Assembly: GCA_037444305.1 (NCBI GenBank)
Contig: JBBIMP010000021.1
Coordinates: forward strand, 25,660-89,659
DNA: 64,000 bases
Origin: JBBIMP01 sp037444305
Lineage (GTDB): Bacteria; Acidobacteriota; UBA6911
Direction of reading: 5' to 3'
The first letter of the stretch is position 1, and each line of letters opens with the position of its first letter. Below are positions 34,169-42,743 of this stretch, one piece after another. The notes beneath the pieces are model-generated. The model was not told the DNA's origin and ran no database searches. It saw nothing but the letters and a program-made list of their open reading frames with translations. The position numbers and the translations under genes are program-made.

Positions 34169-36625
34169 ATGATTCTCGATCTATCGGCGACATTGCTGCT
34201 CTACCTCCGGCGATTGATAGCAAGGCCTCGGTCCATCTCCCGGTTGGCCGTCTTTATCCTGGCTATGGGGATCGGCCTCAATTCGGCACTGTTCGGCGTA
34301 TATCATCAGATGGTGCTTCAACCCCTTCCTGGGGTGCCAAATGCAAGCAACCTGGTCGGCATCGAATTCAGAACGCCAAGCGGAAGAACGGCCATTTCAT
34401 ATGCCGTTTTCCAGGAGCTGACGCACCGGGTCGCGCCGCTGCTCGCCATGGCCGGGTCGACATACCAATCGGTGAACTTCCATGCCTCCGGCAGTTCGCC
34501 GCCGCGGAAACTGCTCTGTGAATGCGTCACCGAGCATTACTTTTCATTGCTGGGAGTCGGCATGGCGCAAGGGCGCGCTTTTGCAGCGGAAGACATGCTG
34601 GGAAAAGGCGGCGAGCATGTAGCCGTGGTCAGCCACCGACTTTGGAGCAGCATGTTGGATGGCGAAAGCAGCCCTCTCGGCGGGATTGTTTTCGTCAACC
34701 GCCACCCGGTAAAGGTCGTTGGGATGGCGCCGCCCGGATTCCACGGGTCTCAGATTGACGATGATACAGACATCTGGATGCCGATTTCGCAGGATACCGT
34801 TGCTTCGCCCTACATGCCGGCCGACGCTCTCGATGATCCCGCAACCAACCATTTTTATCGGCTTTTCGCTCGGCTGTCCCCGGGGATTCCCATAGCTCAC
34901 GCCAGTTCGCAGATGAACGGGATCCTGTCGCTCCTTGTTCGGGACATGGCGGGACCTGACCAGCGCGGGCAGGAAGTCAAAGGACTGATATACCCCGATG
35001 CTGCGCGCGACCCGAAGCTGCGGGAAATACTGAACCGCACCTTCCGCCTTCTTTACACCGTGTTGGGCGCGGTTCTCTTGATCTCCGCGCTCAATGCGTC
35101 CGGTCTTTTCCTTGAGCAACAGCTGGCCCGAAGGAAGGAGTGGGCGATCATGCGGGCGCTGGGGCGGAATGAACGCCGACTACGGCTCAGCGTTACCTGC
35201 GAAACAGTGATTGCAGCGGTTGTGGCTGGTGTTCTGGGCTTGTTGGCAACCAATGTCTTGCTGGCCCTATTACACGGATGGATCAAAATTGAAAGCGTCC
35301 GTTTGACCGGACCATTCATCTTGAACTGGAGAGTTTTTGGTTTTGCCCTCGTGCTATCCGCGGCAGCAGGGATAATCTGCAGCCTGTTCTCACTGTTTGT
35401 CAGTACATCGGCAGAACTGTCTTCCGCACTAAGACATCCCTCCTCCGACACAAGCAAGTTCCTGAATCTCCAGAATATGCTTGTGGCCGGCCAGCTCGCA
35501 GTCTCGCTGGTGCTGGCAGTGTTCGCTCTGCTATTGGTGCATAGCCTTCATAACCTCAACAGGATCGATCTCGGGTGGTCTCCGAAGGCGGTTCTATCGG
35601 CAACCTTGGATCCATCGATGCACAATTATACACAGGTGGAGCTCCGGAGGTTATATCGGGATCTGATGTCCCGCCTGACCGAGAACCTCGGATTACAGAG
35701 TTTTGCTCTCGCCGAGGTCAGCCCATACTCGGGAAGCACTAGACTTGCGGTGCTGCCAGGCACGAAGGCAAGTGCCCCCATGCGCGTTTCTCGCAACGTA
35801 GTCACGTCCGGCTATTTTCGGACGATGGGCATCCGAATCATGCAGGGTCGAGACTTCACGAACGCCGAGTGCCTCGGACAAAGCCGGGAAGGGGGGCCAA
35901 ACGTCTTGATAATAACCGCATCGGCCGCAGGCACACTCTGGCCTGCTGAACCTGCGGTCGGCCAACGCCTGGCGTGGCAGGGCGGGGATTTCGAAGTAAT
36001 TGGTGTGGCGGCCGACCACCGACCGGCATCTTTATACAGGACAGACCCTCAGGTTTATGAACCTCTCGGGCAGGGCATATTGCCCGGAAGATTATCGATC
36101 CTCCTCAGGGCGAACCGGCACTCCGAAGAGGTGACAGCGCTCCTTCAGCGGCAGGTAAACCGCCTGGACGCCCACCTTCCCCTTTTCAATGTCGAGTTTA
36201 TTGACACGCGGATTGATCGGACTTTGTCGGCGTCAAGGCTGTTTGCACGAATAGTTTCGATTTTTTGGCTTGTTTCTGTGACTCTGGCTCTGGTCGGACT
36301 TTACGGCGCATTGTCCTATCGCGTTGCTGCGCGCTCCCGAGAGTTGGCCATCCGAATGGCTGTGGGCGCCACACCCTCACAGATTCAAGGTTTACTGTTT
36401 AGGCACGCCTTTGCACTAACGGCAGTGGGGATCGGTGCCGGACTGGCACTAACCTTTCTTCTGTCCGGCTGGATTTCGAGCTACCTCTACGAAGTCTCGT
36501 CGCGGAGCTTTTTCAATGCATGCGCTGTAGTTGCCGCTTTGGCCTTTTTTGCGCCTGCTGCGGCTTATTATCCTTCTCGCATTGCCGCCCGCCTTCCTGT
36601 CAGCACGCTTTTGAAATTGAAGTAA
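34169..36625 (+). CDS. Long MacB/FtsX-type ABC permease (acidobacterial duplicated permease type)
   Basis: 818 residues with a duplicated layout. Each half has a MacB-type periplasmic domain between a first membrane helix and a block of FtsX-type helices. Typical stretches are MGIGLNSALFGVYHQMVLQP, FRTPSGRTAISYAVFQELTH, HRLWSSMLDGESSPLGG, GQLAVSLVLAVFALLLV and LYGALSYRVAARSRELAIRM. Such ~800-residue permeases are a hallmark of Acidobacteriota. The start shares ATGA with an upstream frame (33765-34172) of doubtful coding status. The C-terminal codons STLLKLK end inside the first bases of the right-hand 293-bp repeat. Confidence 0.9.
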   Translation: MILDLSATLLLYLRRLIARPRSISRLAVFILAMGIGLNSALFGVYHQMVLQPLPGVPNASNLVGIEFRTPSGRTAISYAVFQELTHRVAPLLAMAGSTYQSVNFHASGSSPPRKLLCECVTEHYFSLLGVGMAQGRAFAAEDMLGKGGEHVAVVSHRLWSSMLDGESSPLGGIVFVNRHPVKVVGMAPPGFHGSQIDDDTDIWMPISQDTVASPYMPADALDDPATNHFYRLFARLSPGIPIAHASSQMNGILSLLVRDMAGPDQRGQEVKGLIYPDAARDPKLREILNRTFRLLYTVLGAVLLISALNASGLFLEQQLARRKEWAIMRALGRNERRLRLSVTCETVIAAVVAGVLGLLATNVLLALLHGWIKIESVRLTGPFILNWRVFGFALVLSAAAGIICSLFSLFVSTSAELSSALRHPSSDTSKFLNLQNMLVAGQLAVSLVLAVFALLLVHSLHNLNRIDLGWSPKAVLSATLDPSMHNYTQVELRRLYRDLMSRLTENLGLQSFALAEVSPYSGSTRLAVLPGTKASAPMRVSRNVVTSGYFRTMGIRIMQGRDFTNAECLGQSREGGPNVLIITASAAGTLWPAEPAVGQRLAWQGGDFEVIGVAADHRPASLYRTDPQVYEPLGQGILPGRLSILLRANRHSEEVTALLQRQVNRLDAHLPLFNVEFIDTRIDRTLSASRLFARIVSIFWLVSVTLALVGLYGALSYRVAARSRELAIRMAVGATPSQIQGLLFRHAFALTAVGIGAGLALTFLLSGWISSYLYEVSSRSFFNACAVVAALAFFAPAAAYYPSRIAARLPVSTLLKLK

Positions 36626-36908
36626 CGAATCTCCCGATGGACGAGGTGAGCGAGAAGGAAAAGAGCAGAATTGAAGCAGCGTGGCATGCTGGAAAGCGGA
36701 ATTCGCCGAAGGAAGACGGATCGACCGCCGGTTGGCGTGTGGGCGCCCAAGATTTAAGGAGCGCTTTGGTTCACTCCCCGTTTTTGAGGATCAGCCGGTT
36801 TTGGGAAACATCTCCCATGAAGACCATGAATCCCAGCTTCTGGTAGAAGGCCTGCGAGGCCTTGATATCCTTCACAGGGAGGCTGACCGAAAACGCTCCG
36901 AGTTGCAT
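36616..36908. repeat. 293-bp direct repeat, right copy
   Basis: Same sequence as 29787-30079 in the same orientation. Its first 10 bases contribute the last codons and stop of the long permease gene. To the right, similarity continues for ~30 bases with differences (GTCTATCCCGCC against ATTCATCCCCTCC). Confidence 0.9.
36771..36908 (-). pseudogene. VOC (glyoxalase) family N-terminal fragment, right copy
   Basis: Same 45 codons (MQLGAFSVSLPVKD onwards) as at 29942-30079. In this copy the sequence beyond the truncation leads into the permease 3' end rather than the serC fragment. Confidence 0.75.
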
Positions 36909-37013
36909 GTCTATCCCGCCTATGGGTGTATCCGTCCCGCCGGCCTACCGCCAACGGCCCTGCTAAAGAGTCTAGGATATGGGCAGTGAGGAGCACGAAG
37001 CGACACGGATTTC

Positions 37014-39905
37014 TCAGTGGCTCTCCGTGCTTCTTCGTGAAACTCCGTGTAACGCTTTTTTTTCCTTCAGCGCCTTCAGGATTCTTTCGGGGGTGATGGG
37101 GAGTTCCTTGATCCATACGCCGGTGGCGTTGGCGATGGCGTGTGCGACCGCGCCGAGCACCGGCAGGGTGGCGCCTTCGCCCACTTCCTTGGCGCCGTAA
37201 GGGCCCTCCGGCTCCCACGACTCCACGATGCCGCTGAAGATCTCCGGCGCGTCCTTGGCCGTCATCAGCAGGTACTCGTGCAGGTTGGGGTTCACGATGC
37301 TCCCTTTTTCGTCGTACACCACCTCTTCCATGAGCGTCTCCCCGGCGCCCATGACGATCGCGCCCTCGACCTGGCCGTGCACCGCCTGCGGATTGATAGG
37401 GGTGCCGCAGTCGTGAAAATCCGTGAATCTTTCAAGCTTCACTTTGCCGGTTTCCAGATCCACGCTGCACTCGCAGACAACCGTGCTGAACGAAAACGCC
37501 GGGCTCGTGCCGACGGCGGCGCCTTTGTAGTCGCCGCCCAGGCCCTCCGGAGGTTTGTACCACCCGGTGCCCACAAGCGGGCCGTTGTCGTTGAAATATC
37601 TGCGGGCCGCCTCCGCCCACTCGATGCTCCTCGAAGGATCCGCCTTGAGGAAGATCTTGTTGTCCCGGGCTTCGAATTCCCCCGGATCGCAGCCCCAGAT
37701 GCCGCCGACCATTTCGAAGAGTTTCTTCAACACGTCTTTCGCCGCCCTCGCCACCGCATTCCCGCCCATCAGGGTAATCCGCGACGAGTAGGCGCCCAGA
37801 TCGATGGGACTGATGTCGGAATCCTCGGCCCTGAGCCGAACCCGGTCCATGCCGATGCCCAGCGCCTCGGCGCAGATCTGGGAGAGGACGGTGCTGGATC
37901 CCTGGCCGATCTCGGCGGCCAGGATCAGGGCCACGGCCGCGGTGCCGTCCTCGCTGATCTTCACAATCGCGTTCGAGTGGGGGAAGACCGCCTTCTTGAG
38001 GAAAGGCGTCAGTTCCTTCTCGGAATCCCTCTGCACCTGGCCCCGATATATGGAGTAGCCGGCGCCCGAAACGAATCCGCCGCAGCCGATCCCGATTCCC
38101 TTCCCCGGTGGAAGCTTGCCGTACTTCTCCCGCCACTTCGCCTTCCCCGCCGCTTTCTCCAGCGTTGCCTTGAACTCGCAACTGTGGATGTCCAGCTCGT
38201 TGCATGTGCGGCTGTCGGGCGTCATGGCGTTGCGCATGCGTATTTCCACGGGATCGAGGCCCAGGTCGTCCGCGATTATGTTCAGCAGGCATTCGAAGGC
38301 GAAACGGGGCTGCGGCGTTCCGTGGCCTCTCATGGCGCCGCAGGCCGGCTTGTTGGTCATGATCCTGTAACCCTCGTAGCGGTAGTTGGGGATCTGGTAG
38401 AGGGTCGGGATCATGCTGCCGGCATAGTAGGCGGTGATGACGCCGAAGGAGGTGTAGGCGCCGCCGTCGAGATAGATCCTGCTCTGGAAGGCGGTGATCC
38501 TCCCGTCCTTTTTGACGCCGAGCTTGAACCTCATGTACTGCTTGTGCCGGCCCCGGCCGTGCAGAAACATCTCCTTCCGGGTGAACACCATCTTGACGGG
38601 CCGGCCCAATCTCCGAGAGGCGATGGCAGTTACCAGGTCCTGTGTCGTGGTGTCGAGCTTTCCGCCGAATCCCCCGCCGACCGGCGGGCGCAGGATGCGT
38701 ATTTTCCCCAGCGGGAGGTCGAGCACCCGGGCAACCCAGTAATGAAGGTAGTGGGGCACCTGGGTGGAGGAGTACAGGACGAGGGTTGCGCCGTCGTTCT
38801 CCCAGTAGGCGATGGAAGCGTGGGGCTCGATCGGGCTCTGGTAGACGTGGTTGCCCACGAACTCCTCTTCGCGGATACAATCGGCCTCAGCAAAGCCCTT
38901 CTCGATGTCGCCGAAGTGAAAGTCGACGCGGGTGTTGACGTTCCCCTTGTACCGCTCGTGAAGCTGCGGAGCTCCTTCGGCAAGGGCCTCCATCGGGTTG
39001 AATACAGCCGGCAGCTCCTCATAGTCGACCTCGATCAGGCTGAGTGCCTTTTCCGCCGATTCCTCGTCGACAGCGATGACCGCGGCCACTTCGTCGCCCA
39101 CGTAGCGGACCCGGTCCTTGGCCAGGACGTGTTCGTCGTAACGGGCGGGATTGACACCGTAGGTGATGTCCGGGACGTCCTTCCCAGTCAGGACCAGCTT
39201 GACGCCGGGAGCGCGTTCCGCCCTTCCGGTATTGATGCCCTTGATCCTGGCATGGGCGAGGGGCGAGTGGAGGATCCTCCCGTAAAGCATGTTTTCCAAG
39301 CAGAAATCCGCCGTGAACTTCGCCCTGCCGGTGACCTTGTCGGCTGCATCCACGCGGGGCAGGCTTTTGCCCACGGTCCGAAACCTGTCCAGATCGTCGG
39401 AGTGAGCCGGCAAATCGTCCGCATCGGCGTACCTCCTCCAGTTTTTCACGGCGTTGATGATGCCGGTGTAGCCCGTGCAACGGCAGAGATTTCCCGAAAG
39501 GAATTCCTTGATGTCTTCCTCCGAAGGATCCGGATTCTGGCGGACGAGCGCCAGCGCGGTCAGCACCATGCCCGGCGTGCAGAAACCGCACTGGATCGCG
39601 CCGTGGTTCACGAATGCGCGCTGCAGCGGGTGGAGCTTCCCGTTGCGGGACACTCCCTCGATGGTCGTGATTTCGGCGTCCTCGCAGGCGGCGGCGAGAA
39701 GAAGGCAGCTGTTTTTCGGTGTGCCGTCAACGAGCACCGTGCAGGCGCCGCAGACGCCGAGGCTGCAGCCTTTCTTGGTGCCCGTGAGCCTCAGCTTGTC
39801 CCTGAGAACGTCTGCCAGCACTTCGCCGTCCTTGACGGCCACGCAATGCTCCTCGCCGTTGACCTTGAGAACGATGATGCGGTGTCGCGTGTCCCGCTGC
39901 GGCAT
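37014..39905 (-). CDS. 4-hydroxybenzoyl-CoA reductase-type molybdenum enzyme, [2Fe-2S] and Mo subunits fused
   Basis: A 963-residue xanthine dehydrogenase-family protein. Residues ~1-160 are the small subunit: plant-type [2Fe-2S] ligands in KKGCSLGVCGACTVLVDG with NSC, and the second cluster in CGFCTPGM and LCRCTGY. Residues ~175-963 are the molybdopterin subunit: RPPVGGGFGGK, HGRGRHKQYM, GAMRGHG, AAEIGQGSSTVL and the catalytic glutamate region GAKEVGEGA. In HcrABC these are separate subunits. The context of CoA ligases and a benzoyl-CoA pathway suggests reductive dehydroxylation of a hydroxyaryl-CoA, but substrate is inferred. It starts 4 bases after the FAD-subunit stop. Confidence 0.87.
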   Translation of the reverse strand: MPQRDTRHRIIVLKVNGEEHCVAVKDGEVLADVLRDKLRLTGTKKGCSLGVCGACTVLVDGTPKNSCLLLAAACEDAEITTIEGVSRNGKLHPLQRAFVNHGAIQCGFCTPGMVLTALALVRQNPDPSEEDIKEFLSGNLCRCTGYTGIINAVKNWRRYADADDLPAHSDDLDRFRTVGKSLPRVDAADKVTGRAKFTADFCLENMLYGRILHSPLAHARIKGINTGRAERAPGVKLVLTGKDVPDITYGVNPARYDEHVLAKDRVRYVGDEVAAVIAVDEESAEKALSLIEVDYEELPAVFNPMEALAEGAPQLHERYKGNVNTRVDFHFGDIEKGFAEADCIREEEFVGNHVYQSPIEPHASIAYWENDGATLVLYSSTQVPHYLHYWVARVLDLPLGKIRILRPPVGGGFGGKLDTTTQDLVTAIASRRLGRPVKMVFTRKEMFLHGRGRHKQYMRFKLGVKKDGRITAFQSRIYLDGGAYTSFGVITAYYAGSMIPTLYQIPNYRYEGYRIMTNKPACGAMRGHGTPQPRFAFECLLNIIADDLGLDPVEIRMRNAMTPDSRTCNELDIHSCEFKATLEKAAGKAKWREKYGKLPPGKGIGIGCGGFVSGAGYSIYRGQVQRDSEKELTPFLKKAVFPHSNAIVKISEDGTAAVALILAAEIGQGSSTVLSQICAEALGIGMDRVRLRAEDSDISPIDLGAYSSRITLMGGNAVARAAKDVLKKLFEMVGGIWGCDPGEFEARDNKIFLKADPSRSIEWAEAARRYFNDNGPLVGTGWYKPPEGLGGDYKGAAVGTSPAFSFSTVVCECSVDLETGKVKLERFTDFHDCGTPINPQAVHGQVEGAIVMGAGETLMEEVVYDEKGSIVNPNLHEYLLMTAKDAPEIFSGIVESWEPEGPYGAKEVGEGATLPVLGAVAHAIANATGVWIKELPITPERILKALKEKKALHGVSRRSTESH

Positions 39906-39909
39906 GAAG

Positions 39910-40800
39910 CTATTTCGCTTTCTCCGGACTTTGGCTGATTCTGTCGAGCGCTTCGGCAAGGGCTCTCTGTGTCAGGACCCGGATCAGCTCTCTTCTGAAC
40001 CAGGCGGATCCCCGGATGTCCGAGATAGGCCTGGCCTCCTCCTGGGCTGATGCGGCCGCCTCTTGGAAGAGCGGGCCGGAGGCTTCCTTCCCGATGAGGA
40101 GGCTCGCTGCCCTATCGGCCTGCAGCGCTGTCGGCGCAACCGCTCCGAGTACGATTGACGCGCTGACTATCTGTCTCTTCTCGAGGGTTAGCGCGGCGGC
40201 GACGGAAGCTACCGCCAGGGCGTTGGACCCGCGCAGGCCAAACCGCTGATAGGAAATTCCCGTGTTCGCCGAAGAAAGCGGGAGAATGACAAAAGTGAGA
40301 AGCTCCTCCCTCCGGCGGACGGTCGATCTCGGCCCCAGGAAGAATTCGGCGAGAGGAACTTCCCTCGATGAATCCGCGGAGCGGAGTTCCAGGAGCGCCC
40401 CGGCGGCGATGAGCGGCGGCGGCAGGTCCGCCGACGGGACCGCGCTTACGATGTTGCCCCCAATCGTGGCCATGGTCCGAATCCGTGGATTCGCCATGGA
40501 AGACGCGGCCTGAACGAGGGCGGGAAGGTGATCACGCACCACCCCGCTGGCAATGATATCCTCCGGGGTCACCAAGGCGCCGATCCGAATCCGTCGCTCC
40601 CCCAGTTCAATTCGCTTCAGTTCTGCAATCCGGTGGAGGGAAACGACGTTGCCCGCTAGAACCAGGCCCTCCTTGAAATCGACAAACAGATCCGTTCCGC
40701 CGGCCGCTGCACGGGCTCCCTCGAGCTCCCCCAGAAGACTCAGGGCCTCGGGCAATGTATGCGGAATGTGGAGCCTCAGATCGGGAATGGCCATGCTCAT
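39910..40800 (-). CDS. FAD-binding subunit of the molybdenum enzyme (HcrB/CoxM-like)
   Basis: A 296-residue FAD domain protein: AAGGTDLFVDFKEGL and TIGGNIVSAVPSADL are the two FAD loops, and YQRFGLRGSNALAVASVA is the CO-dehydrogenase-type C-domain entry. True 4-hydroxybenzoyl-CoA reductase HcrB has a ~40-residue insertion binding an extra [4Fe-4S] cluster. I see no such cysteine-bearing insertion here, so electron flow may run in the usual hydroxylase direction or via a different donor. The next ATG, two codons in, is an equally good start. Upstream it is divergent from the dehydratase gene at 40936. Confidence 0.85.
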   Translation of the reverse strand: MSMAIPDLRLHIPHTLPEALSLLGELEGARAAAGGTDLFVDFKEGLVLAGNVVSLHRIAELKRIELGERRIRIGALVTPEDIIASGVVRDHLPALVQAASSMANPRIRTMATIGGNIVSAVPSADLPPPLIAAGALLELRSADSSREVPLAEFFLGPRSTVRRREELLTFVILPLSSANTGISYQRFGLRGSNALAVASVAAALTLEKRQIVSASIVLGAVAPTALQADRAASLLIGKEASGPLFQEAAASAQEEARPISDIRGSAWFRRELIRVLTQRALAEALDRISQSPEKAK

Positions 40801-40935
40801 GTCGTGAATTTATCGCTTATCGCGGGGGAAAGATATATAAATGAAGGAACACTTGCAACTTCGTGCGGCCCTTTGGCTGGGCCCGCCGGCCGGCGGGGAA
40901 CGCCGCCCGCCATCCGGCAATGCTGGAGGCAATCC

Positions 40936-42216
40936 ATGGCTGAAGAAAAGAAGGTGATCAGGAAGGAACTCGAGGCCGCAGGGCAGATGAAGAAATTCAT
41001 GGCGGACTACTACCTTGAACTGGATCGCGCATCCGCCAGCAGGGAGAATAAGATCGCCTGGTGCACGAGCGTGGGCCCCGCCGAGCTGCTGCGAGGCATG
41101 GGTTTCCTGGTGTATTTCCCCGAAACCCACGCCGCGATGCTGGGCGCCACGCGCGCGGCCATGGACTACATTCCCCATGCCAATGCGCTGGGCTACGCGC
41201 CGGAGATCTGCTCCTACCTGACGTCGGACATCGGGGCATTCACACAGGGATTTACGCCGCTGGACAGGGCTTTTGGCATCCGCGGCGTGCCCCGGCCCGA
41301 CGTGCTTGTTTTCAACACAAACCAGTGCCGCGACGTCCAGGACTGGTTCGCCTGGTATGCCAGGCAGTTTGATGCTCCCCTCCTCGGTCTGGAAACCCAC
41401 CGGGGCGTGCAAGAGGTCACCGAGAGCCACATTGTCTCCATCGCGCGCCAGATAGAGAACCTGATCGAGCCGCTGGAAAAGGCTGCGGGCGCCAGCTTCG
41501 ACGCAGGCGAGTTCGAGAGAGTCGTGGCGCTGTCCAGGGAGTGTTCCGAACTGTGGAAAAGGGTTCTGGCTACGGCAGCGGCCGCTCCATCTCCGCTGAC
41601 GTTTTTCGACGGCACTACGCTCATGGGACCGGCCGTGGTCGGCCGGGGCACGCAGGCGGCGAACGACTTCTACCGCCGGCTCCTGGCGGAACTGGAGGAA
41701 AGGGTGGCCACGGGAATCGGCGCGGTGGAGGACGAGCGCTTCAGGATCTACTGGGAGGGCATGCCGATCTGGGGCAGGCTGCGCGCCCATTCCGATCTGT
41801 TTGCCGGATTGAAGACCTGTGTCCTGGCTTCGACCTACTGCAACAGCTGGATATTTTCCGCTCTGGATCCGGAGGATCCGATCCGCAGCATGGCGAAGGC
41901 CTACACGGAATTGTTCATCGTGCGGGCGGACGATGCCAAAGAACAGTACATCAAAAAGATGCTGGATTTTTTCCGCGTGGACGGCGTCGTCTACCACAAT
42001 GCCAGGACCTGCCCGAACAACTCCAACAGCCGCTATGGCATGCCCCAGCGTCTCGAAAGCAGGACCGGCATCCCGGCGCTGGTCATAGACGGCGACCTGA
42101 ACGACCTCAGGTGCCTGTCGGACGAGCAGACCAACACCAACATCGAGGCCTTCATCGAGCAACTGCAACGAACCGCACGGCATCACGTCGGCAGGAAGGC
42201 GACCAAATCACATTAG
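40936..42216 (+). CDS. 2-hydroxyacyl-CoA dehydratase / benzoyl-CoA reductase family subunit (BcrB-like), orphan
   Basis: A 426-residue protein of the HgdB/BcrB family, GGAGGC upstream of the ATG. Candidate cluster cysteines lie in IAWCTSVGPAELL, YAPEICSYLTSDIG, TNQCRDVQDWFAWY, STYCNSW and ARTCPNNSNSRYG. The ICSYLTSDIG segment parallels LCSYMRNYWG of the BcrB-type subunit at 62622. Members work as heterodimers with an HgdA/BcrC-type partner and an ATP-dependent activase. No partner subunit is nearby; the activase at 48707 is the best candidate reductant. It may reduce or dehydrate an unknown acyl- or aryl-CoA. Confidence 0.85.
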   Translation: MAEEKKVIRKELEAAGQMKKFMADYYLELDRASASRENKIAWCTSVGPAELLRGMGFLVYFPETHAAMLGATRAAMDYIPHANALGYAPEICSYLTSDIGAFTQGFTPLDRAFGIRGVPRPDVLVFNTNQCRDVQDWFAWYARQFDAPLLGLETHRGVQEVTESHIVSIARQIENLIEPLEKAAGASFDAGEFERVVALSRECSELWKRVLATAAAAPSPLTFFDGTTLMGPAVVGRGTQAANDFYRRLLAELEERVATGIGAVEDERFRIYWEGMPIWGRLRAHSDLFAGLKTCVLASTYCNSWIFSALDPEDPIRSMAKAYTELFIVRADDAKEQYIKKMLDFFRVDGVVYHNARTCPNNSNSRYGMPQRLESRTGIPALVIDGDLNDLRCLSDEQTNTNIEAFIEQLQRTARHHVGRKATKSH

Positions 42217-42330
42217 ATGCTATCTTAGGGCGCCCTTTGGACCGCACTCCGGGGAAGCCTGAAATGATCCAGCAGGAGTTGCGCCCTTACAGGGCTTTTT
42301 TTCGATATCGGCCGAAAACCCAGGGCTCAC

Positions 42331-42682
42331 GCCCTGGGCTTTCCTGCTGCACCCCTTCGGGGTGCGAGCCGTTCAATTGCACAACCCGGACCCTGAAAGG
42401 GTCCAATAGGAGAGCCCAGGGCGTCAGCCCTGGGAACATCGGAGGGTCATAATCGACGAAGCCCTGATGGGGCGACACACGCTTTTGTGCCCTGGGCTTT
42501 CCTGCTGCACCCCTTCGGGGTGCGAGCCGTTCAATTGCACAACCCGGACCCTGAAAGGGTCCAATAGGAGAGCCCAGGGCGTCAGCCCTGGGAACATCGG
42601 AGGGTCATAATCGACGAAGCCCTGATGGGGCGACACACGCTTTTGTGCCCTGGGCTTTCCTGCTGCACCCCTTCGGGGTGCG
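42331..42682. repeat. 158-bp tandem repeat, ~2.2 units, of the dispersed palindrome family
   Basis: Units begin at 42331, 42489 and 42647 (exact 158-base period); the third is cut after ~36 bases. Each unit contains CCCCTTCGGGG, GGACCCTGAAAGGGTCC and CCCAGGGCGTCAGCCCTGGG, palindromes shared with copies A and C. The region 42217-42330 holds a diverged partial copy. The array runs to 61 bases before the acyl-CoA synthetase start. Confidence 0.9.
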
Positions 42683-42743
42683 GCCAATCTCCAGGGATCG
42701 GCGCCAAAACGCCGGTTCCCCAGAGTCAACGAGGAGCGACGAG

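Noticed and set aside
33765..34172. A 135-codon frame overlapping the second Cys-rich gene and the permease start
   Set aside because: It overlaps the Cys-rich gene out of frame, has mixed coding character and no family pattern. The ATGA overlap with the permease is suggestive but not enough to call a gene.
37140..39938. A 932-codon open frame on the plus strand opposite the molybdenum enzyme gene
   Set aside because: It is the antisense shadow of a high-GC gene. The minus-strand product has intact family motifs throughout; the plus product has none and lacks a ribosome site.
42331..42682. CRISPR-like array
   Set aside because: The periodic unit is 158 bp, identical throughout and without short repeat/variable spacer structure. 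There are only ~2.2 units, no cas genes nearby, and the unit belongs to a dispersed palindrome family.
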